A stretch of 64,000 bases of DNA from Roseovarius indicus (GTDB taxonomy: Bacteria > Pseudomonadota > Alphaproteobacteria > Rhodobacterales > Rhodobacteraceae). The DNA lies in the NCBI RefSeq assembly GCF_008728195.1, contig NZ_CP031598.1, forward strand, positions 1,612,001-1,676,000, written 5' to 3'. The notes below the pieces were generated by a model. The model worked only from the letters and a program-made list of their open reading frames with translations, had not been told where the DNA came from and did not search any database. Shown piece by piece: positions 8,566 to 18,109 of this stretch (its first letter is position 1; each line of letters opens with the position of its first letter). The position numbers and the translations under genes were made by a program.

Positions 8566-10593
8566 TTACGATAGCGGGTGGTGGCACCGGATATGGCGTC
8601 CCGGGGTGATTTCCCTCACAGCCGGCAATTCGGATCTGCAGATGTCCGTCGCGAACGGGCAGCGGTTGTGAAACTCGCACCCTGTCGGTCGGTCGGACAG
8701 GCTCGGGACTTCGCCCTCGATGGATGCAAAGGCGCGACGGGCGTTCGGGTCGGGCTTCGGAATGGCATTCAGAAGACCCTGTGTGTAGGGGTGTTTCGGG
8801 GTGGCGAATATCTGGCTCGCCGGACCCTGTTCCACGATGCGGCCCAGATACATGATGCCCAGCTTGTCGCTTATGTGGCGCATCACGGGCAGGTTGTGGC
8901 TGATAACGAGATAGCTGAGGCCCAGCTCTTTTTGTAGCCGGCCCATCAGGTTCAGGATTTCGCCCTGAACCGAAACATCCAGCCCCGCCGTGGGCTCGTC
9001 GGCGATGATGAGCCTTGGGGACAGGGCCAGGGCACGGGCGACGCCGACGCGCCGGGCTTGTCCGCCGGAAAGTTCGTGCGGGTAGCGGGAGAGTATCGCG
9101 CTTTGCAGCCCGACCATGTCGAACAGCTCTTTCGCGCGCGCATCGCGGTCGATGTCATCGATTCCGTGAATGTCGTAGGGTTCCAGAACCAGCGCCTTTG
9201 CGGTTCGCCTTGGCGAGAGCGAGGCGATCGGATCCTGAAACATCATCGCGACGTCGCGGCGCACGGGCTTCAGTTCTTTCTCGGTCAGCCCAGTCAAGTT
9301 GAGCCCGCCGAATTCGACGCGCCCGTGCTGTGCATCGGTCAACCCGATGATCGCGCGACCGAGGGAGGTCTTACCGGATCCGCTTTCGCCGACAAGGCCA
9401 TAGGTTTCGCCTTCGGAGATCTCGAGCGACACGCCATGGACCGCGTCGATGAAAGGATCGCGGTTTCCCTTCACCAGGGCAGAGATCGGCCCTTCGGTAC
9501 GGAAGCGAACGCGCAGATTTTCGACCTTCAGTGAGGTTTTTGGGGAAAGTTCCGGGGGCTCTTCGCCCCCGGCCTTCGGGGACAGGACGTCGGCGAACGT
9601 GTAATCGCCACCATTCTCGAGAAGGAGGCAACGTGCGAAATGATCTTCGCCGGTATGAATCTCTTTCGGATGATGGATCCTGCAATCGGGTCGTGCAACG
9701 GGACAGCGCTCTGCGAAAACGCATCCGTCCGGACGGGTGCGAAGGTCGGGAACGCTTCCCGGGATTGTCGGCAACTGCCTGGTTCGCCGGTTCAACAAGG
9801 CCGGATCGCATTCCAGCAGTTTTCGCGTGTACGGGTGCTTGGCCTGTTCGAAGATGTCGTGGACGGTACCGCGTTCCACCACCTCGCCCGCGAACATGAC
9901 AACGACTTCGTCGCAAAGTTCGGCGATCAGGCCGAGGTTGTGGGAGACGAAGACCACGGAACCTTCGAATTCGGCCTTCATCTTGCGTATCAGGTGAACG
10001 ATCTGCGCTTCCATCGTGACGTCGAGCGCGGTTGTTGGTTCGTCGGCGATCAGCAGGCGCGGGTTTACCAGCAGGGCCATGGCGATCGATACCCTCTGGC
10101 GCATGCCGCCGGAGAATTCATGCGGGTACTGCTCAAACCGTATTTCGGGGTCGGAAATGCCGACCTTTCGCAGCATCGAGATCACTTTGTCGCGTTTGGA
10201 TGCGTAGGACAGATCGCGCCTGCGATAGAGAACGTCGGTCATCTGCTGGCCGATCGAAATCACGGGGTTTTGCGATGTCATGGGATCCTGAAACACCATC
10301 GAGATCTTCTGGCCGCGCAGCTCCTGCAACCGCTTTGGCCCGGCTTTTAGGATGTCTTCGCCTTCGAACAGCACTTCACCACTCGGAATAAGCGCGTTGT
10401 TGGCCAGCAACCGCATTGCGGCGGAAACCACGGTGGATTTCCCGCTGCCGGATTCACCTACAATGCCGACGATCTTGTTCTCGGGAATACGGATGGAGAC
10501 ATCGCGGATGGCCGAGATCCGGCCGCGGGGCGTCGAGAATTCAAGATTCAGGTTGCGTATGTCCAGGATGGGGGCTGAGGAGGGGGGCGTCAT
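8566..10593 (-). CDS. Peptide ABC transporter, fused double ATPase (DppD-DppF type)
   Basis: A 675-residue cytoplasmic protein with two complete ATPase domains in one chain, as in GsiA. Each half has a Walker A (GESGSGKST near residue 40 and GESGSGKTS in the second half), a signature ([10 protein letters not shown] and [10 protein letters not shown]), a Walker B ([16 protein letters not shown]) and the C-terminal oligopeptide-transporter extension with clustered cysteines (GCVFAERCP and GCEFHNRCP). It energises the two permeases encoded directly upstream; the gap to the DppC-like gene is 4 nt. Substrate class is peptide or peptide-like by family. Confidence 0.94.
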   Translation of the reverse strand: MTPPSSAPILDIRNLNLEFSTPRGRISAIRDVSIRIPENKIVGIVGESGSGKSTVVSAAMRLLANNALIPSGEVLFEGEDILKAGPKRLQELRGQKISMVFQDPMTSQNPVISIGQQMTDVLYRRRDLSYASKRDKVISMLRKVGISDPEIRFEQYPHEFSGGMRQRVSIAMALLVNPRLLIADEPTTALDVTMEAQIVHLIRKMKAEFEGSVVFVSHNLGLIAELCDEVVVMFAGEVVERGTVHDIFEQAKHPYTRKLLECDPALLNRRTRQLPTIPGSVPDLRTRPDGCVFAERCPVARPDCRIHHPKEIHTGEDHFARCLLLENGGDYTFADVLSPKAGGEEPPELSPKTSLKVENLRVRFRTEGPISALVKGNRDPFIDAVHGVSLEISEGETYGLVGESGSGKTSLGRAIIGLTDAQHGRVEFGGLNLTGLTEKELKPVRRDVAMMFQDPIASLSPRRTAKALVLEPYDIHGIDDIDRDARAKELFDMVGLQSAILSRYPHELSGGQARRVGVARALALSPRLIIADEPTAGLDVSVQGEILNLMGRLQKELGLSYLVISHNLPVMRHISDKLGIMYLGRIVEQGPASQIFATPKHPYTQGLLNAIPKPDPNARRAFASIEGEVPSLSDRPTGCEFHNRCPFATDICRSELPAVREITPGRHIRCHHPLS

Positions 10594-10597
10594 GACT

Positions 10598-11479
10598 TTA
10601 CCGGGTTCCCCTTAGTTTGGGGTCAATCACGTCGCGCAGTGCTTCGCCGAGGAAGGTGAAGCCGAGGGTCGTCAGGATGAGCGGCACGCCGCCCGCGATC
10701 ACAGGCCAGGGCGTGTCTCGGATGACGCTGAAGCCTTCGTTCAGAACGGTTCCCCATGTGGCTGTCGGCGGGAGAACACCAAGACCCAGGAAGCTCAACC
10801 CTGCCTCGACCGTCACGACGACGGGCACGTCCATCGCGGCGAGGATCAGCAGGGGACCGATGGCATTCGGCAGGATGTGCCGGCGGATCACCGTGAATGG
10901 GCCCGCGCCAAGCGAGCGGATCGCGAGGATATATTCGGTGTTTTTCAGGGCGAGTGTTTGGGTTCTTGCGATCCTTCCGAAGCTGGGCACCGCCCCGATG
11001 ACGAAGATGATGCCGACCATTTTGACGCTCGGTTCGGTCAGGGTCAGGATGGCAAGCGCGAGCACAATGGAGGGGAAGGAGCGGATGGTGTCGAAAAGCA
11101 GGACCATGGCATTGTCCAGCCAGGCGGGACCGTAGCCGGCGATCGTTCCCAGAAACATGCCAATGATCAGCGAGGCGGGGACTGCCGTGAAGGCGAGGGT
11201 CAGCTCGATCCTGCCGCCATAGAGAATGCGCGTAAGTAGGTCTCGGCCGAGCCCGTCGGTGCCGATCAGGTGGGTTCGCGAGGGGGGCTCCAGCGGCATG
11301 CCCGCGAAATCGTATGGCCCGTAAGGAGTTAACCACGGGGCGAGGATTGCCGAAAGAAGGAAGACGGTCACCAGGATCAGGCCAAGCAGGCCCATCGGAT
11401 TTGCAAGCAATGAGGACAGCGCGATAGAAAACTCGGACCGGTCGCGCGGCGTTTGCGGGCTCTGCCCAATGTGAGTCAT
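10598..11479 (-). CDS. Peptide ABC transporter permease, DppC type
   Basis: A 293-residue inner-membrane subunit with an N-terminal transmembrane helix followed by TPYGPYDFAGMPLEPPS and GTDGLGRD-L-RILYGGR, the standard DppC/OppC hallmark, then five further helices. The ATPase-docking EAA region is visible as a IRSLGAG-turn. It forms the translocation pore with the DppB-type protein. It lies 11 nt downstream of the DppB-type gene and 4 nt upstream of the double ATPase gene, within the same operon. Confidence 0.94.
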   Translation of the reverse strand: MTHIGQSPQTPRDRSEFSIALSSLLANPMGLLGLILVTVFLLSAILAPWLTPYGPYDFAGMPLEPPSRTHLIGTDGLGRDLLTRILYGGRIELTLAFTAVPASLIIGMFLGTIAGYGPAWLDNAMVLLFDTIRSFPSIVLALAILTLTEPSVKMVGIIFVIGAVPSFGRIARTQTLALKNTEYILAIRSLGAGPFTVIRRHILPNAIGPLLILAAMDVPVVVTVEAGLSFLGLGVLPPTATWGTVLNEGFSVIRDTPWPVIAGGVPLILTTLGFTFLGEALRDVIDPKLRGTR

Positions 11480-11490
11480 CGAGTGTCCTC

Positions 11491-12438
11491 CTAGCTCAGC
11501 TTTTGCCGCATGCGGGGGTCGAAGAATGCCGCAAGGACATCTGTCGCGAGCAATGCGAACACGTAGAGGAGTGCGGTGGTCAGGACGGCGCCCTGTACCA
11601 CCGGGAAGTTCCGTGCCTCGACCATGTCGAATATCAGTTTGCCGAGTCCGGGGCGGGTGAAGATGATCTCGGCAAAGACGGCGCCCGACAGAAGCCCGCC
11701 GAACCCGACGCCGATCAGGGTGATGGTGGGCAGGATCGCGACGCGAAGAGCGTAGTTGTAGAGGATCTTGCGCCTGGGCAGGCCGAAGGCCGTGGCCGCG
11801 CGCACGTGGTTTTCGCTAAGGACTTCGAGCATGGAGGCGCGGACGATCCGGGCGAGATAGCCGACCCATCCCAGGCCTACCGCAAAGGCCGGCAGGGTGA
11901 GGAATCGCAGTTGTGCCCAGAGCCCCGGTTCATCGTTGATGCCGATCACCGGGAACCAGCGCAATTCGATGGCCAAAAGCAGGAGTGCATAGATCGAGAC
12001 GACAAAGGAGGGGACGGCAATCGTGCCGACCGAGAGTATCCCGGTGATGCGGTCGGCGGCCGAGTTGGGATGTGCGGCAGAGAAGCAGCCCAGCGGGATG
12101 CCGATGACGATTGCCCATCCCAGTGAGGCGACGGCGAGGATCACGGTGTTCGGAAGCTGTGCAAGGACCAGGTCCAGGACCGGCCTGTCCGTGAAGATGT
12201 CACGTCCCAGATCGCCCGTCAGCAGATTGCCGAAGAAGGCGGCCAGTTGGACATAGATCGGCTGGTCCAGCTTCATTTTCTCGATGAACCTCGCTTCCGC
12301 TTCCGGCGTAGCGCGGGGGCCAAGGGCGATCGATACCGGGTCGCCGGGGATCAGGTGGATCATCAGGAACAGGGCGACGATCACCAGGGCCACGATGACG
12401 AGCGAGAGGCCGGTGCGTCGAATGAGGTACGAGATCAT
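11491..12438 (-). CDS. Peptide ABC transporter permease, DppB type
   Basis: A 315-residue inner-membrane permease. It starts with YLIRRTGLSLVIVALVIVAL and a HLIPGDPVSIALG loop, the conserved DppB/OppB N-terminus, and has six hydrophobic segments and the EAA-loop sequence RAATAFGLPRRKIL. It partners with the DppC-type subunit. The gene is separated from the binding-protein gene by 78 nt that contain a stable stem-loop. Confidence 0.94.
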   Translation of the reverse strand: MISYLIRRTGLSLVIVALVIVALFLMIHLIPGDPVSIALGPRATPEAEARFIEKMKLDQPIYVQLAAFFGNLLTGDLGRDIFTDRPVLDLVLAQLPNTVILAVASLGWAIVIGIPLGCFSAAHPNSAADRITGILSVGTIAVPSFVVSIYALLLLAIELRWFPVIGINDEPGLWAQLRFLTLPAFAVGLGWVGYLARIVRASMLEVLSENHVRAATAFGLPRRKILYNYALRVAILPTITLIGVGFGGLLSGAVFAEIIFTRPGLGKLIFDMVEARNFPVVQGAVLTTALLYVFALLATDVLAAFFDPRMRQKLS

Positions 12439-12458
12439 GTCACTATCGTTGGTCCGGG

Positions 12459-12497
12459 CAGCTTGTCGCGGACCAGTGGCGGGCCCGCGGCAAGCTG
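12459..12497 (-). promoter_or_regulatory. Stem-loop between binding-protein and permease genes
   Basis: Inverted repeat with arms CAGCTTG-t-CGCG (12459-12470) and CGCG-g-CAAGCTG (12486-12497), around a loop of about 15 bases. It lies in the transcribed gap after the binding-protein gene. Such hairpins often stabilise the upstream message or attenuate transcription, giving more binding protein than permease. There is no T-run, so full termination is unlikely. Confidence 0.55.
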
Positions 12498-12516
12498 TTG
12501 CTTCGGTATTCGTGGA

Positions 12517-14067
12517 TCAGGCAGGGGCGATGTCCGCAAAGAGGTAGACACCGGTCGGGTCGACGGCAGGCTCTATCGATTTGGAATAGAGAAACGCCTC
12601 CGGTTCGTGGTTGAGCCAGATATAGGCGCCTGTCGACTCCATGATCTCCTGGAGGCGCATGTAAATTTCGCGACGTTCCTCTTCGTCGGTGAGTTCGAGC
12701 GCCTTGGTGTAGAGCGTGTCGAATTCTTCATCAGTCCAGCGCTCCCAGTTCCAATTGCCCTTCTGTTCGCTGATGAACCATTGAAAATAGTCGGACGGGT
12801 CCACGTTGCCGCCGAAGCGCATGATCCAGAGCTGGCTGTCCTTCCAGGCGTCGCCCTTGCTTTCCCGGCCGTATCCCCAGAATTGGCCGCTTTCGAGGGG
12901 CTGGATGTTCAGCGTGACGCCGATTGCCGCCAGGTTCTGCTGCATGATCTGTGCCGCAAGCAGGCGCTCTCGGTTGTTGTTGATCGTGACGATGCTGAGT
13001 TCCAGATCCTCAACGCCCGCTTCGGCGAGCAAGGCTTTCGCAGCCTTGGGGTCGTAGGCGTAGCCATGTTCCTTACGGCTGCCGAGAATGCCGGGCGGGA
13101 CGATTCCGTGTGCTTCGGCCGCTACGCCCTTGAAGGCGATCTGACGGATGCTGTCGGTATTGATGGCGCGTTGGATGGCCTGGCGCACCCGGATATCCTG
13201 CAGCTTGGGGTGTTCGGTGTTCATGCCGACCCAGGCGTATTGCAGGTTGCCCGCCACGAAGATTCCGGCGTTTTCGGGTGGATTTTCCTCGTAGCGGGGG
13301 ATGGAGGCGGATTCGATCTTCGTGATGTCGATCTCACCGGCCTCGAAGGCCAGTTCGCCTGCGTTGCCGTCTTCCACCACGATGCACTCGATCTCGGTGA
13401 AGTCGGCCGGTGTTCCGCTCCAATCGGGATTGGCGGAAAGCGTGAGTTTCTGCCGTTGGATATGCTCGCTGATGTAGTAGGGCCCGCAGGTCGCGGGAAC
13501 GTTCAGCGTGAATCGCTTTTCGTCCAATTCCTCGACCGCGGCCTTGCAGACAACGGTGGCCACGCCTGTGCACATCGTGACGGTCATGAACGGGGCATAG
13601 GCATGTTTGAGAATGATGGCCCCGGAATGCGTGCCGGTGACTTCGATGCTCTCCATGGCCGCCCAGCGTTTTGCCCAGTCGCCCTCAAGCTGGCGCGTGT
13701 AGGAGTAGACGACATCTTCGGCGGTCACTTCGCCATAGTCGTTCGACCAGGTCAGCCCGGGCTTGAGGTCGAACTCGATGCGCGTCGGGCTTGCGAGTTC
13801 GAGGCGCGTGACGAATTCGGAGGGTTTCCAGGTAACGGCGTCGCCGGATAGGTCTAGCTCGGCCAGTCTTGGCATCGTGGCATACTGGATGGCCATTTCC
13901 TGAGCACCGATCATGTAGGCTGGGTCGAGCACTTCCATGTCGCGCTGAATCCGGGCACGAAGGACGGAGCCTTCCTGAGCCAATAGCACGGAACTGCTCA
14001 GGCCCAACGCTCCGAAGCCGGCGGTGAGTGCCGAACCCGCCAAGAAATCACGTCTATTTGGTGTCAT
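12517..14067 (-). CDS. Peptide ABC transporter, substrate-binding protein (family 5), Tat-type signal
   Basis: A 516-residue periplasmic binding protein of the DppA/OppA family. The N-terminus has a twin-arginine motif (NRRDFLAG) followed by a hydrophobic stretch ending in LAQ, so it is probably exported folded by Tat. The mature protein has the family signatures ARIQRDMEVLDPAYM, EDVVYSYTRQLEGDWAKRWA and VRQAIQRAINTDSIRQIAFKG (in parts), and a typical C-terminal lobe. It is the first gene of the five-gene operon running leftward. The ligand is probably a peptide or related amide; the sequence does not settle which. Confidence 0.92.
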   Translation of the reverse strand: MTPNRRDFLAGSALTAGFGALGLSSSVLLAQEGSVLRARIQRDMEVLDPAYMIGAQEMAIQYATMPRLAELDLSGDAVTWKPSEFVTRLELASPTRIEFDLKPGLTWSNDYGEVTAEDVVYSYTRQLEGDWAKRWAAMESIEVTGTHSGAIILKHAYAPFMTVTMCTGVATVVCKAAVEELDEKRFTLNVPATCGPYYISEHIQRQKLTLSANPDWSGTPADFTEIECIVVEDGNAGELAFEAGEIDITKIESASIPRYEENPPENAGIFVAGNLQYAWVGMNTEHPKLQDIRVRQAIQRAINTDSIRQIAFKGVAAEAHGIVPPGILGSRKEHGYAYDPKAAKALLAEAGVEDLELSIVTINNNRERLLAAQIMQQNLAAIGVTLNIQPLESGQFWGYGRESKGDAWKDSQLWIMRFGGNVDPSDYFQWFISEQKGNWNWERWTDEEFDTLYTKALELTDEEERREIYMRLQEIMESTGAYIWLNHEPEAFLYSKSIEPAVDPTGVYLFADIAPA

Positions 14068-14751
14068 TTATTGCTCCCTGGTTGTTTGAAAACGGGATGC
14101 CGAGATTTGAAAAGTCGGGGCCACGAAGCGCCTTCCGGAGCGCTCTGCATGGACAATTCGGCATGTGAATACCGTCTGGCGATATCTAGCCTGGGGTTTT
14201 GTGGGGCCCCAATTGAAAATGATTCAACTCGACGCTGGACAGGAGCGTTTGCAACGCAAGCCCCTTAGGGCCGCCTGCCGTGATACAATCAGAGCCGCTT
14301 TCCGGTGTCCGCCGGGGGAGGTGCTGAACTGCTCGAACTCGACCATCGACACCATCCCCTGCGATTTCAACGAGAAGGCGCTGCGCTACAAACGGCTGTT
14401 GAATGTACGCGAGACGATGCTTCACACAAGGCCCGTCAAGCTGCCCGAGGAGATAGCCCGGGGCAAACCCATCTTGCGGTGGTTTCTGGCCTGTTTCCAA
14501 AGAAATAAACCACTTCAGCGGACGCACTCAACGATGGCCCCTTACCTCAAAATTAGCGAAGCCGGAATCCACGTTATTCGGGGCTACACATTTCAATCGA
14601 GTTGCCCCAAGCTCCTTTGGCATACCGTGGCACACATTGCGGGTTGAACTAATCGCGAATAACCTTCAGTTTCTCGACATCCGCTTGAGGAGGAGAACCT
14701 CTCGACATGTGAGAGGACTGGTATGTGGAAATGCAGTCGGGAGGGAATTGC
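14068..14751. other. Intergenic region between two divergent transport operons
   Basis: About 680 bases between the leftward peptide operon and the rightward TRAP operon, so both promoters must lie here. Open frames of 60-160 codons exist on both strands around 14165-14650, but none has a convincing start site or any family I recognise, and codon use is unlike the neighbours. I see no transposase motif. It could be decayed coding DNA. Confidence 0.45.
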
Positions 14752-15246
14752 ATGGTCATACGGGCGATTGACGGATTGAACGAGATTGTCGGTCGTATCG
14801 TTGCGGTTGTGGCAATTGTCTTTGCTGCCATCATCATTTTTGATGTCGTGATGCGCTACGCCTTCAGCGAACCCACCAGATGGGCGTTTGACGTTTCGAA
14901 GCAGCTTTTCGGCTTCTACTTTGTTCTGCTGGGGGGCTACGCGCTGCGCCACGGTGCCCATGTCAGGGTCGATATCCTGACTGAACAATTCGGACGTATG
15001 GCAAGAAAGGCCGTCGATCTTATGGGTTACGTGATATTCTTTTTCCCGTTTGCCTGGGTCTTTCTGACACGTTCGTGGGAGTTCGCATCGCGCTCCTGGT
15101 CGCAAGGGGAGGTGACCTATGGCGCAATCCAGATGCCGGTATATCCCCTAAAGATGGCCATGTGCGTGGCCTCCGGCCTGTTATTGCTTCAGGGGATATC
15201 CGAAGTCCTGAAGATCCTGCTTGATCGCGAGGAGACCTCGGAATGA
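14752..15246 (+). CDS. dctQ: TRAP transporter small permease, DctQ family
   Basis: A 164-residue membrane protein with four hydrophobic helices and the DctQ features IIIFDVVMRYAF (about residue 30) and a LLGGYALRHGAHVRVDIL segment (about 60). It bridges the binding protein and the large permease in a sodium-driven, ATP-independent importer. I start at ATG 14752 because GGAGGG lies 7 nt upstream; in-frame GTG 14725 and ATG 14731 lack such a site. The stop overlaps the dctM start (ATGA). Confidence 0.92.
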   Translation: MVIRAIDGLNEIVGRIVAVVAIVFAAIIIFDVVMRYAFSEPTRWAFDVSKQLFGFYFVLLGGYALRHGAHVRVDILTEQFGRMARKAVDLMGYVIFFFPFAWVFLTRSWEFASRSWSQGEVTYGAIQMPVYPLKMAMCVASGLLLLQGISEVLKILLDREETSE

Positions 15247-16568
15247 CACCTGAGCTCATTTCCGTGTTGATGTTCGGTCTGCTGGTCTGTGGCCTGTTCA
15301 TGGGTCATCCACTGGCGTTCGTACTGGGCGGCACAGCCGTCCTTACCGCAATCATCGCCGGCAAACCGATGGTCTTGGGCATCGTCATCAACCGGATCTA
15401 TGGAGATGTGCTGGACAATTACACATTGATCGCGATTCCGCTTTTTGTCCTGATGGCGCGTTTCCTTTCGGACTCCGGAGTAACGGACCGAATGTTCGAG
15501 ACGCTGCGTTTGTTGCTCAGCCGGGTACGGGGCGGGTTGGCGCTGGCAGTCGTCTTCATCTCGATCCTGCTGGCGGCGACGACGGGTATCATCGGCGCGT
15601 CAATCACCGTGATGGGCGTCATGGCGCTGCGGCCGATGCTGCAATACGGATATTCCCAATCGCTCACGACTGGGGTGATCGCCGCGTCTGGGTGCCTCGG
15701 CATCCTGATACCGCCTTCGATCATGCTGATCCTAATGGCCAGTTACTCGCCGCTGTCGGTTGGCGAATTGTTCGCAGGCTCCATGATCCCGGGCGTTTTG
15801 CTGGGACTCAGTTACGCGCTCTATGTTTACGTGATCTCGGTTCTCCGGCCGGATCTCGCCCCGGCAGTGGAGCCGGACGAAAAGACCAGCAGGGGCGAAC
15901 TGATGCGCATGCTGGTGATCGAGGCGCTGCCGCCGTTGCTGCTGATCTTCGGCATTCTGGGTTCCCTACTTGCGGGCATTGCCACTGCGACAGAAGCCTC
16001 TGCCATCGGGGCGGCGCTGGCTCTGCTTATCGTCATATTGCGCAAGAAGTTCAGGCTCGGCACGTTTTACGGCGCAATGCTTGAAACCGCGCGTACCTCG
16101 GCAATGATTCTGTTCATCGTCGTCGGTGCCACGGCCTTTACCGGTGTTTTCAACATCACCGGCGGCTTGCGTGCGACGCAGGAACTGATCCGGACGCTGG
16201 ACATGCAGCCCTGGATGCTCATCGCGGTGATGCTGGCTATCGTATTCATCCTTGGGGCCTTCCTCGACTGGACCGGGATCGTGCTGTTGTCCTTCCCGAT
16301 CTTCTTGCCGATCGTGCAGGAGATGCCGGATGTCAGCCTGCTGTGGTTCGTGGTCCTCATGGCGGTGGTCCTGCAAACGTCGTTCCTGACCCCTCCATTT
16401 GGATATGCGTTGTTCTATTTGCGTGCCATCGCGCCAAAAGAAGTCCGGACCGGAGCGATCATCCGCGGCGTCCTGCCGTTCATCGGGCTGATCCTGATAA
16501 TGTGCCTGCTGGTCGCGTTTTTCCCGTCGCTGGTCACGTGGCTTCCGGACGCCCTCTATACTAGCTGA
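15243..16568 (+). CDS. dctM: TRAP transporter large permease, DctM family
   Basis: A 441-residue, about 12-helix inner-membrane protein. The conserved GHPLAFVLGG motif near residue 21, the ILIPPSIMLIL helix break and the LTPPFGYALFYLRA segment near the C-terminus identify the large TRAP subunit, close to the branch annotated for mannitol/chloroaromatic compounds or 2-oxo acids. Its start overlaps dctQ by 4 nt. It carries the ligand together with sodium ions. Confidence 0.95.
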   Translation: MTPELISVLMFGLLVCGLFMGHPLAFVLGGTAVLTAIIAGKPMVLGIVINRIYGDVLDNYTLIAIPLFVLMARFLSDSGVTDRMFETLRLLLSRVRGGLALAVVFISILLAATTGIIGASITVMGVMALRPMLQYGYSQSLTTGVIAASGCLGILIPPSIMLILMASYSPLSVGELFAGSMIPGVLLGLSYALYVYVISVLRPDLAPAVEPDEKTSRGELMRMLVIEALPPLLLIFGILGSLLAGIATATEASAIGAALALLIVILRKKFRLGTFYGAMLETARTSAMILFIVVGATAFTGVFNITGGLRATQELIRTLDMQPWMLIAVMLAIVFILGAFLDWTGIVLLSFPIFLPIVQEMPDVSLLWFVVLMAVVLQTSFLTPPFGYALFYLRAIAPKEVRTGAIIRGVLPFIGLILIMCLLVAFFPSLVTWLPDALYTS

Positions 16569-16592
16569 CTTTCAACCAAGAAGGAGAAAACC

Positions 16593-17678
16593 ATGACTGC
16601 CAAGGCACTCTTTATTGCCGCGTCCGCGGCAGCCGCCATCGGCTCACAAGCCGTGGCGCAGGAAAGCTGGACCATGACAACCACCTGGCCTTCGTCGCTT
16701 GAGTTGATCGAGACCGACAAGCACTTTGTCGATCTCGCCAACAAGCTGACCGTGGGAGAGTTGACCATCGAGTTCTTCGAGGGCGGGGCGATCGTCCCGT
16801 CGGGCGAGGTCTTCGGCGCGGTTGAATCCGGCACGATCCAGGCCGGCGCCGACTGGCCCGGCTATTGGGCTGGCCGCGACGCCGCCTTCTCGCCGCTCGC
16901 CACCACGCCGAGCCTGTTCAACGCGGTCGACTACGTGAACTGGATTCAGCAATGGGGCGGCGCCGAGCTTTACAACGAGATCTACGGCAATTTCGGCATG
17001 GTCTACCTGCCCTACGGCGTGACCAACAACGAATCCGGCTTTCGCACCAACGAGCCGATCGTCACCCTCGAAGACCTGCAGGGCAAGCGCTTGCGGCTGT
17101 CCGGCCTTGAACAGGGCAGGCTGCTTGAACGCCTCGGCGGCAACCAGGTGTCCATGGCCGGCGGCGAGATCTACCAGGCGCTCGAGCGCGGCGTAATCGA
17201 CGGGGCCGAGTTCTCGACCCCGAACGTCGATTGGTCGGGCGGCTTCCAGCAGGTCACCGACTATTGGGCGACCCCGGGCTGGCACCAGTCGGCCTCGGTC
17301 TTCGGCGTAATGATCAACAAGGCGTCCTGGGACGCGCTGAGCCCCGAAACGCAGGAAAAACTGCAGATCGCGGCCGATGCAACCCTGCTGTGGTCGCTGG
17401 CCTTCACCGAGAAACGGGCGACGGAAGCCTATGCGAAATTCGACGAGGCCGTCGAGATCAACCGCTACGATGACGAGACCCTCGAACAGGTTCAGCAGAT
17501 GGCCAACGAGGTGATCGTTGAGACGGCTTGCGAAAACCCCAACTCTGCGAAGGTTTACCTGAGCATGATCGAGTATCTTGAAGACTACAAACAGTGGCGT
17601 GATGCCTCTGCCCCGTTCAACCTTGGCCGCACACCAGATGGCCCCGACGTCGAAGCCCTGCGTGAGTGCGCAGGCTAA
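16593..17678 (+). CDS. dctP: TRAP transporter substrate-binding protein, TakP-like DctP family
   Basis: A 361-residue periplasmic binding protein with a Sec signal (ALFIAASAAAAIGSQAVAQ). The mature sequence has TTTWPSSLELIE, GTIQAGADWPGYWAG and MAGGEIYQALERGVIDGAEF, the last near residue 190. These resemble TakP, which binds 2-oxo acids such as pyruvate, and the related mannitol/lactate group. It is preceded by a good AAGGAG site, 24 nt after dctM, and followed by a strong terminator. The binding protein is encoded last here rather than first. The ligand is probably a small carboxylate (inference from family). Confidence 0.92.
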   Translation: MTAKALFIAASAAAAIGSQAVAQESWTMTTTWPSSLELIETDKHFVDLANKLTVGELTIEFFEGGAIVPSGEVFGAVESGTIQAGADWPGYWAGRDAAFSPLATTPSLFNAVDYVNWIQQWGGAELYNEIYGNFGMVYLPYGVTNNESGFRTNEPIVTLEDLQGKRLRLSGLEQGRLLERLGGNQVSMAGGEIYQALERGVIDGAEFSTPNVDWSGGFQQVTDYWATPGWHQSASVFGVMINKASWDALSPETQEKLQIAADATLLWSLAFTEKRATEAYAKFDEAVEINRYDDETLEQVQQMANEVIVETACENPNSAKVYLSMIEYLEDYKQWRDASAPFNLGRTPDGPDVEALRECAG

Positions 17679-17695
17679 GTATTCCGACGGAACGA

Positions 17696-17734
17696 AAAAG
17701 AGCACGCCCGCCCACTCCGGCGGGCGTGCTTGTT
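17696..17734 (+). terminator. Rho-independent terminator of the TRAP operon
   Basis: Perfect 12-bp stem: AGCACGCCCGCC at 17701-17712 and GGCGGGCGTGCT at 17719-17730, loop of 6 bases, followed by TTGTTCAGTTT and preceded by AAAAAG. It lies about 20 nt after the dctP stop. The tail is only moderately T-rich, but the stem is very stable. Confidence 0.85.
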
Positions 17735-17818
17735 CAGTTTGCCAAGGTCATCATTGGTGTGCGTGTACGGACCTCGCTTGAGTGCAGAGGGCTGGTGCGT
17801 CGATCACGATCTAGCGTG

Positions 17819-17890
17819 GTGCCAGACGGAATCGAACTTGTCTCAGCTTGGACAGTGAAACTGTCCTTTAGGCCACGCGGAGTTGGCGCC
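17819..17890 (-). tRNA. Degenerate tRNA-Glu(UUC)-like sequence
   Basis: On the minus strand there is an acceptor-like pair (GGCGCCA with TGGCACC, one mismatch), a 5-bp anticodon stem GGACA/TGTCC around the loop GTTTCAC (anticodon TTC, Glu), and a T-loop GTTCGATTCC. The D arm is shortened and has no independent stem, and the T stem is broken (AGAC/GTCT pairs but the inner pairs fail). I therefore think it is a tRNA pseudogene or tRNA-like element, not a normal translation tRNA. It sits in the 375-base gap between the TRAP terminator and a lysR gene, which otherwise shows nothing. Confidence 0.5.
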
Positions 17891-18109
17891 ACCCAATGAG
17901 AGAAGCAGCCCGGTTGGGCTTGATTATGCGTCTTGAATAGGTGCCCAACTCCGCATTGCTCAAGTTATGGTCTGATAGTGAGCGGTGGCGAATTTCTGCA
18001 AACTTCGCATGCGCCCGAAGCGGGAGCTGGCGCGCTGAAGCATGGTGTGGGACGGCAAATTCGTGCCTCTGACAAAGCTAGGGCCAGGATGTCAGATCTC
18101 CTGTGAGGG

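Noticed and set aside
12247..13851. 534-codon plus-strand frame opposite the peptide-binding-protein gene
   Set aside because: Antisense of a conserved family-5 binding protein; no recognisable family and no initiation signal.
14165..14647. Plus-strand frame of 160 codons in the gap before the TRAP operon
   Set aside because: No ribosome-binding site, no family and atypical codon use. Kept only as an intergenic note.
16644..17705. 353-codon minus-strand frame opposite dctP
   Set aside because: Antisense of a well-supported TRAP binding protein, and it runs into the terminator.
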